This document shows positions 6,126-7,136 of a DNA stretch of 7,136 nucleotides, piece after piece (within the stretch, counting starts at the first letter, position 1; each line of letters starts with the position of its first letter). Made by a program: the position numbers and the translations under genes. The stretch lies in the NCBI GenBank assembly GCA_023252095.1, contig JAHEXN010000184.1, positions 1-7,136 of the forward strand, written 5' to 3'. The notes beneath the pieces were generated by a model. The model was not told the origin of the DNA, did no database searches, and worked only from the letters and a program-made list of their open reading frames with translations. This DNA is from Actinomycetes bacterium (GTDB lineage: Bacteria; Actinomycetota; Actinomycetes; Propionibacteriales; Nocardioidaceae).

Positions 6126-7136
6126 CCTCAGCCGTCGTGGTCGGCAGCGGACCGAACGGCCTCGCTGCCGCCCTCGTCCTGGCCGACGCGGGGGTCGAGG
6201 TGACCGTCCTCGAGGCCAACGACCAGCTCGGCGGCGGTGCCCGGTCGGCCGAGCTGACCCTGCCGGGGCTGATCCACGACACCTGCTCCGGCCTGCACCC
6301 CTTGGCGCTCGACACGCGCTTCTCCCGCCACTTCGGCCTGCACGAGCTCGGGCTGGCGTGGCGGGAGGCGCCTGTCCAGTACGCACACCCGCTGGAGGAC
6401 GGCAGTGGAGCGACGGCCCTGCGGTCTGTCGACGAGACCGCGGCGCGCATGGGCGGCAAGGACGGTCGAACCTGGCGCAGGATCTTCGGTGCCCTGACCG
6501 AGCGGTTCGACACGATCGCCGACGAGTTCCTGCAGCCGATGCTGCACGTGCCGGGGCATCCGATCCACCTGGCACGGTTCGGCACCTACGCGATGCAGCC
6601 GGCGACTCTCCTCGGCCGGCGGTGGGAGACGCCTGAAGTGCGCGGTCTGTTCGCGGGCGTCGCCGCGCACGCCTTCCGCCCGCTGGACACCCTCGCGTCG
6701 TCTGCGATCGGCACCGCACTGGCCACCGCCGCCCACCGTTACGGATGGGTCGCCGCCGCGGGCGGATCCCAGGCCATCACCGATGCCATGGTCCTCGCGG
6801 GCCAGAAGCTGGGGATCACCTACGAGACGGGGGTCCACGTCAGCTCGTCCTCGGCACTCGGCGACCCCGACCTGGTCATGCTCGACACCTCGCCGGCGGC
6901 TGCGGCCGGCATCCTCGGCGAAGCGATGCCCGCCCGGGTCGCTCGCGCCTACCGCCGCTACCGCTCCGGTCCCGGCGCGTTCAAGGTCGACTTCGCGGTC
7001 GAGGGCGGCGTGCCGTGGTCCCACCGCGACAGCCGGCTCGCCAGCACCGTCCACGTCGGCGGGACGCTGGAGGAGATCGCGGCCGCCGAGCGCGAGGTCG
7101 CTCGTGGCCGGATGCCGGATCGACCGTTCATCCTGG
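6122..7136 (+). CDS. FAD-dependent oxidoreductase, COG1233/phytoene-desaturase-like (runs off the right edge)
   Basis: An open frame from GTG at 6122 gives 338 residues and is still open at the window end; relatives are roughly 480-530 aa, so about the last third is missing. The N-terminus is a classic dinucleotide fold: VVVGSGPNGLAAAL with G8, G10 and G13, E31 at the end of the second strand (ribose of FAD), then LGGGARS at 36-42. GGSQAITDAM at 214-223 is the conserved segment preceding the second FAD-contacting strand in carotenoid desaturase and related NAD(P)/FAD oxidoreductases. A hydrophobic substrate is usual for the group, for example carotenoids, retinol-like or unsaturated lipids; the exact one is unknown. 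The GTG overlaps the upstream TGA by 4 bp (GTGA). No transmembrane helix is evident in the visible part. Because the start is GTG, an ATG-only search misses this gene. Confidence 0.9.
   Translation, partial: MTSAVVVGSGPNGLAAALVLADAGVEVTVLEANDQLGGGARSAELTLPGLIHDTCSGLHPLALDTRFSRHFGLHELGLAWREAPVQYAHPLEDGSGATALRSVDETAARMGGKDGRTWRRIFGALTERFDTIADEFLQPMLHVPGHPIHLARFGTYAMQPATLLGRRWETPEVRGLFAGVAAHAFRPLDTLASSAIGTALATAAHRYGWVAAAGGSQAITDAMVLAGQKLGITYETGVHVSSSSALGDPDLVMLDTSPAAAAGILGEAMPARVARAYRRYRSGPGAFKVDFAVEGGVPWSHRDSRLASTVHVGGTLEEIAAAEREVARGRMPDRPFIL

Noticed and set aside
4572..6719. 715-codon open frame on the minus strand
   Set aside because: It lies opposite two well-supported genes and crosses their junction. 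Its composition is Arg/Gly/Asp/His/Gln-rich and low in hydrophobics, with no domain, as expected of an antisense shadow in GC-rich DNA.
6128..7054. 308-codon open frame on the minus strand
   Set aside because: Antisense to the FAD oxidoreductase; the plus strand shows a clear dinucleotide-binding fold and the antisense product shows nothing.

Overview
The window is GC-rich (by eye about 70% G+C), with dense genes, GTG starts and stop/start overlaps. That composition and the gene families point to a high-GC actinomycete. Nocardioidaceae or relatives, or a mycolic-acid actinomycete, would fit, but there is no rRNA or other marker to fix the genus. I see no tRNA, rRNA, CRISPR array, insertion sequence, phage gene or integration site.

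Left part (1-943, minus strand): a two-gene redox module. A small Tat-exported molybdopterin oxidoreductase of the sulfite oxidase/MsrP fold (233 aa) overlaps by 8 bp a cytochrome b561-like membrane subunit, of which only the N-terminal 83 residues are in the window. Together they look like a periplasm-facing molybdoenzyme with its haem membrane partner.

Middle (944-1506): a 563-bp divergent, non-coding region. It holds two candidate inverted repeats and lies mostly within a 588-bp stretch (1117-1704) that has no TA dinucleotide. This region leads into a PucR/CdaR-type transcriptional regulator (1507-2709, plus strand).

Right part (2710-7136, plus strand): a 189-bp promoter-like gap with a hairpin just after the regulator stop and two palindromes. 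It is followed by three tightly packed genes: an AMP-forming acyl-CoA ligase (486 aa), a polytopic membrane protein that I recognise as DUF3556-like (582 aa), and a COG1233-type FAD oxidoreductase (carotenoid-desaturase-like) that runs off the right edge. The first two genes are 17 nt apart. The last two overlap by 4 bp (GTGA), which indicates translational coupling.

The likeliest reading is a regulator plus a lipid- or isoprenoid-type metabolic operon. The ligase would activate a carboxylic acid as its CoA thioester, and the membrane protein and flavoenzyme would act on a hydrophobic substrate or product at the membrane. The substrate cannot be read from the sequence. The least-described component is the DUF3556 protein, in which I see a GDISxW motif occurring twice, once before each of two membrane segments. 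I do not see evidence for a defence system or another wholly new type of system.
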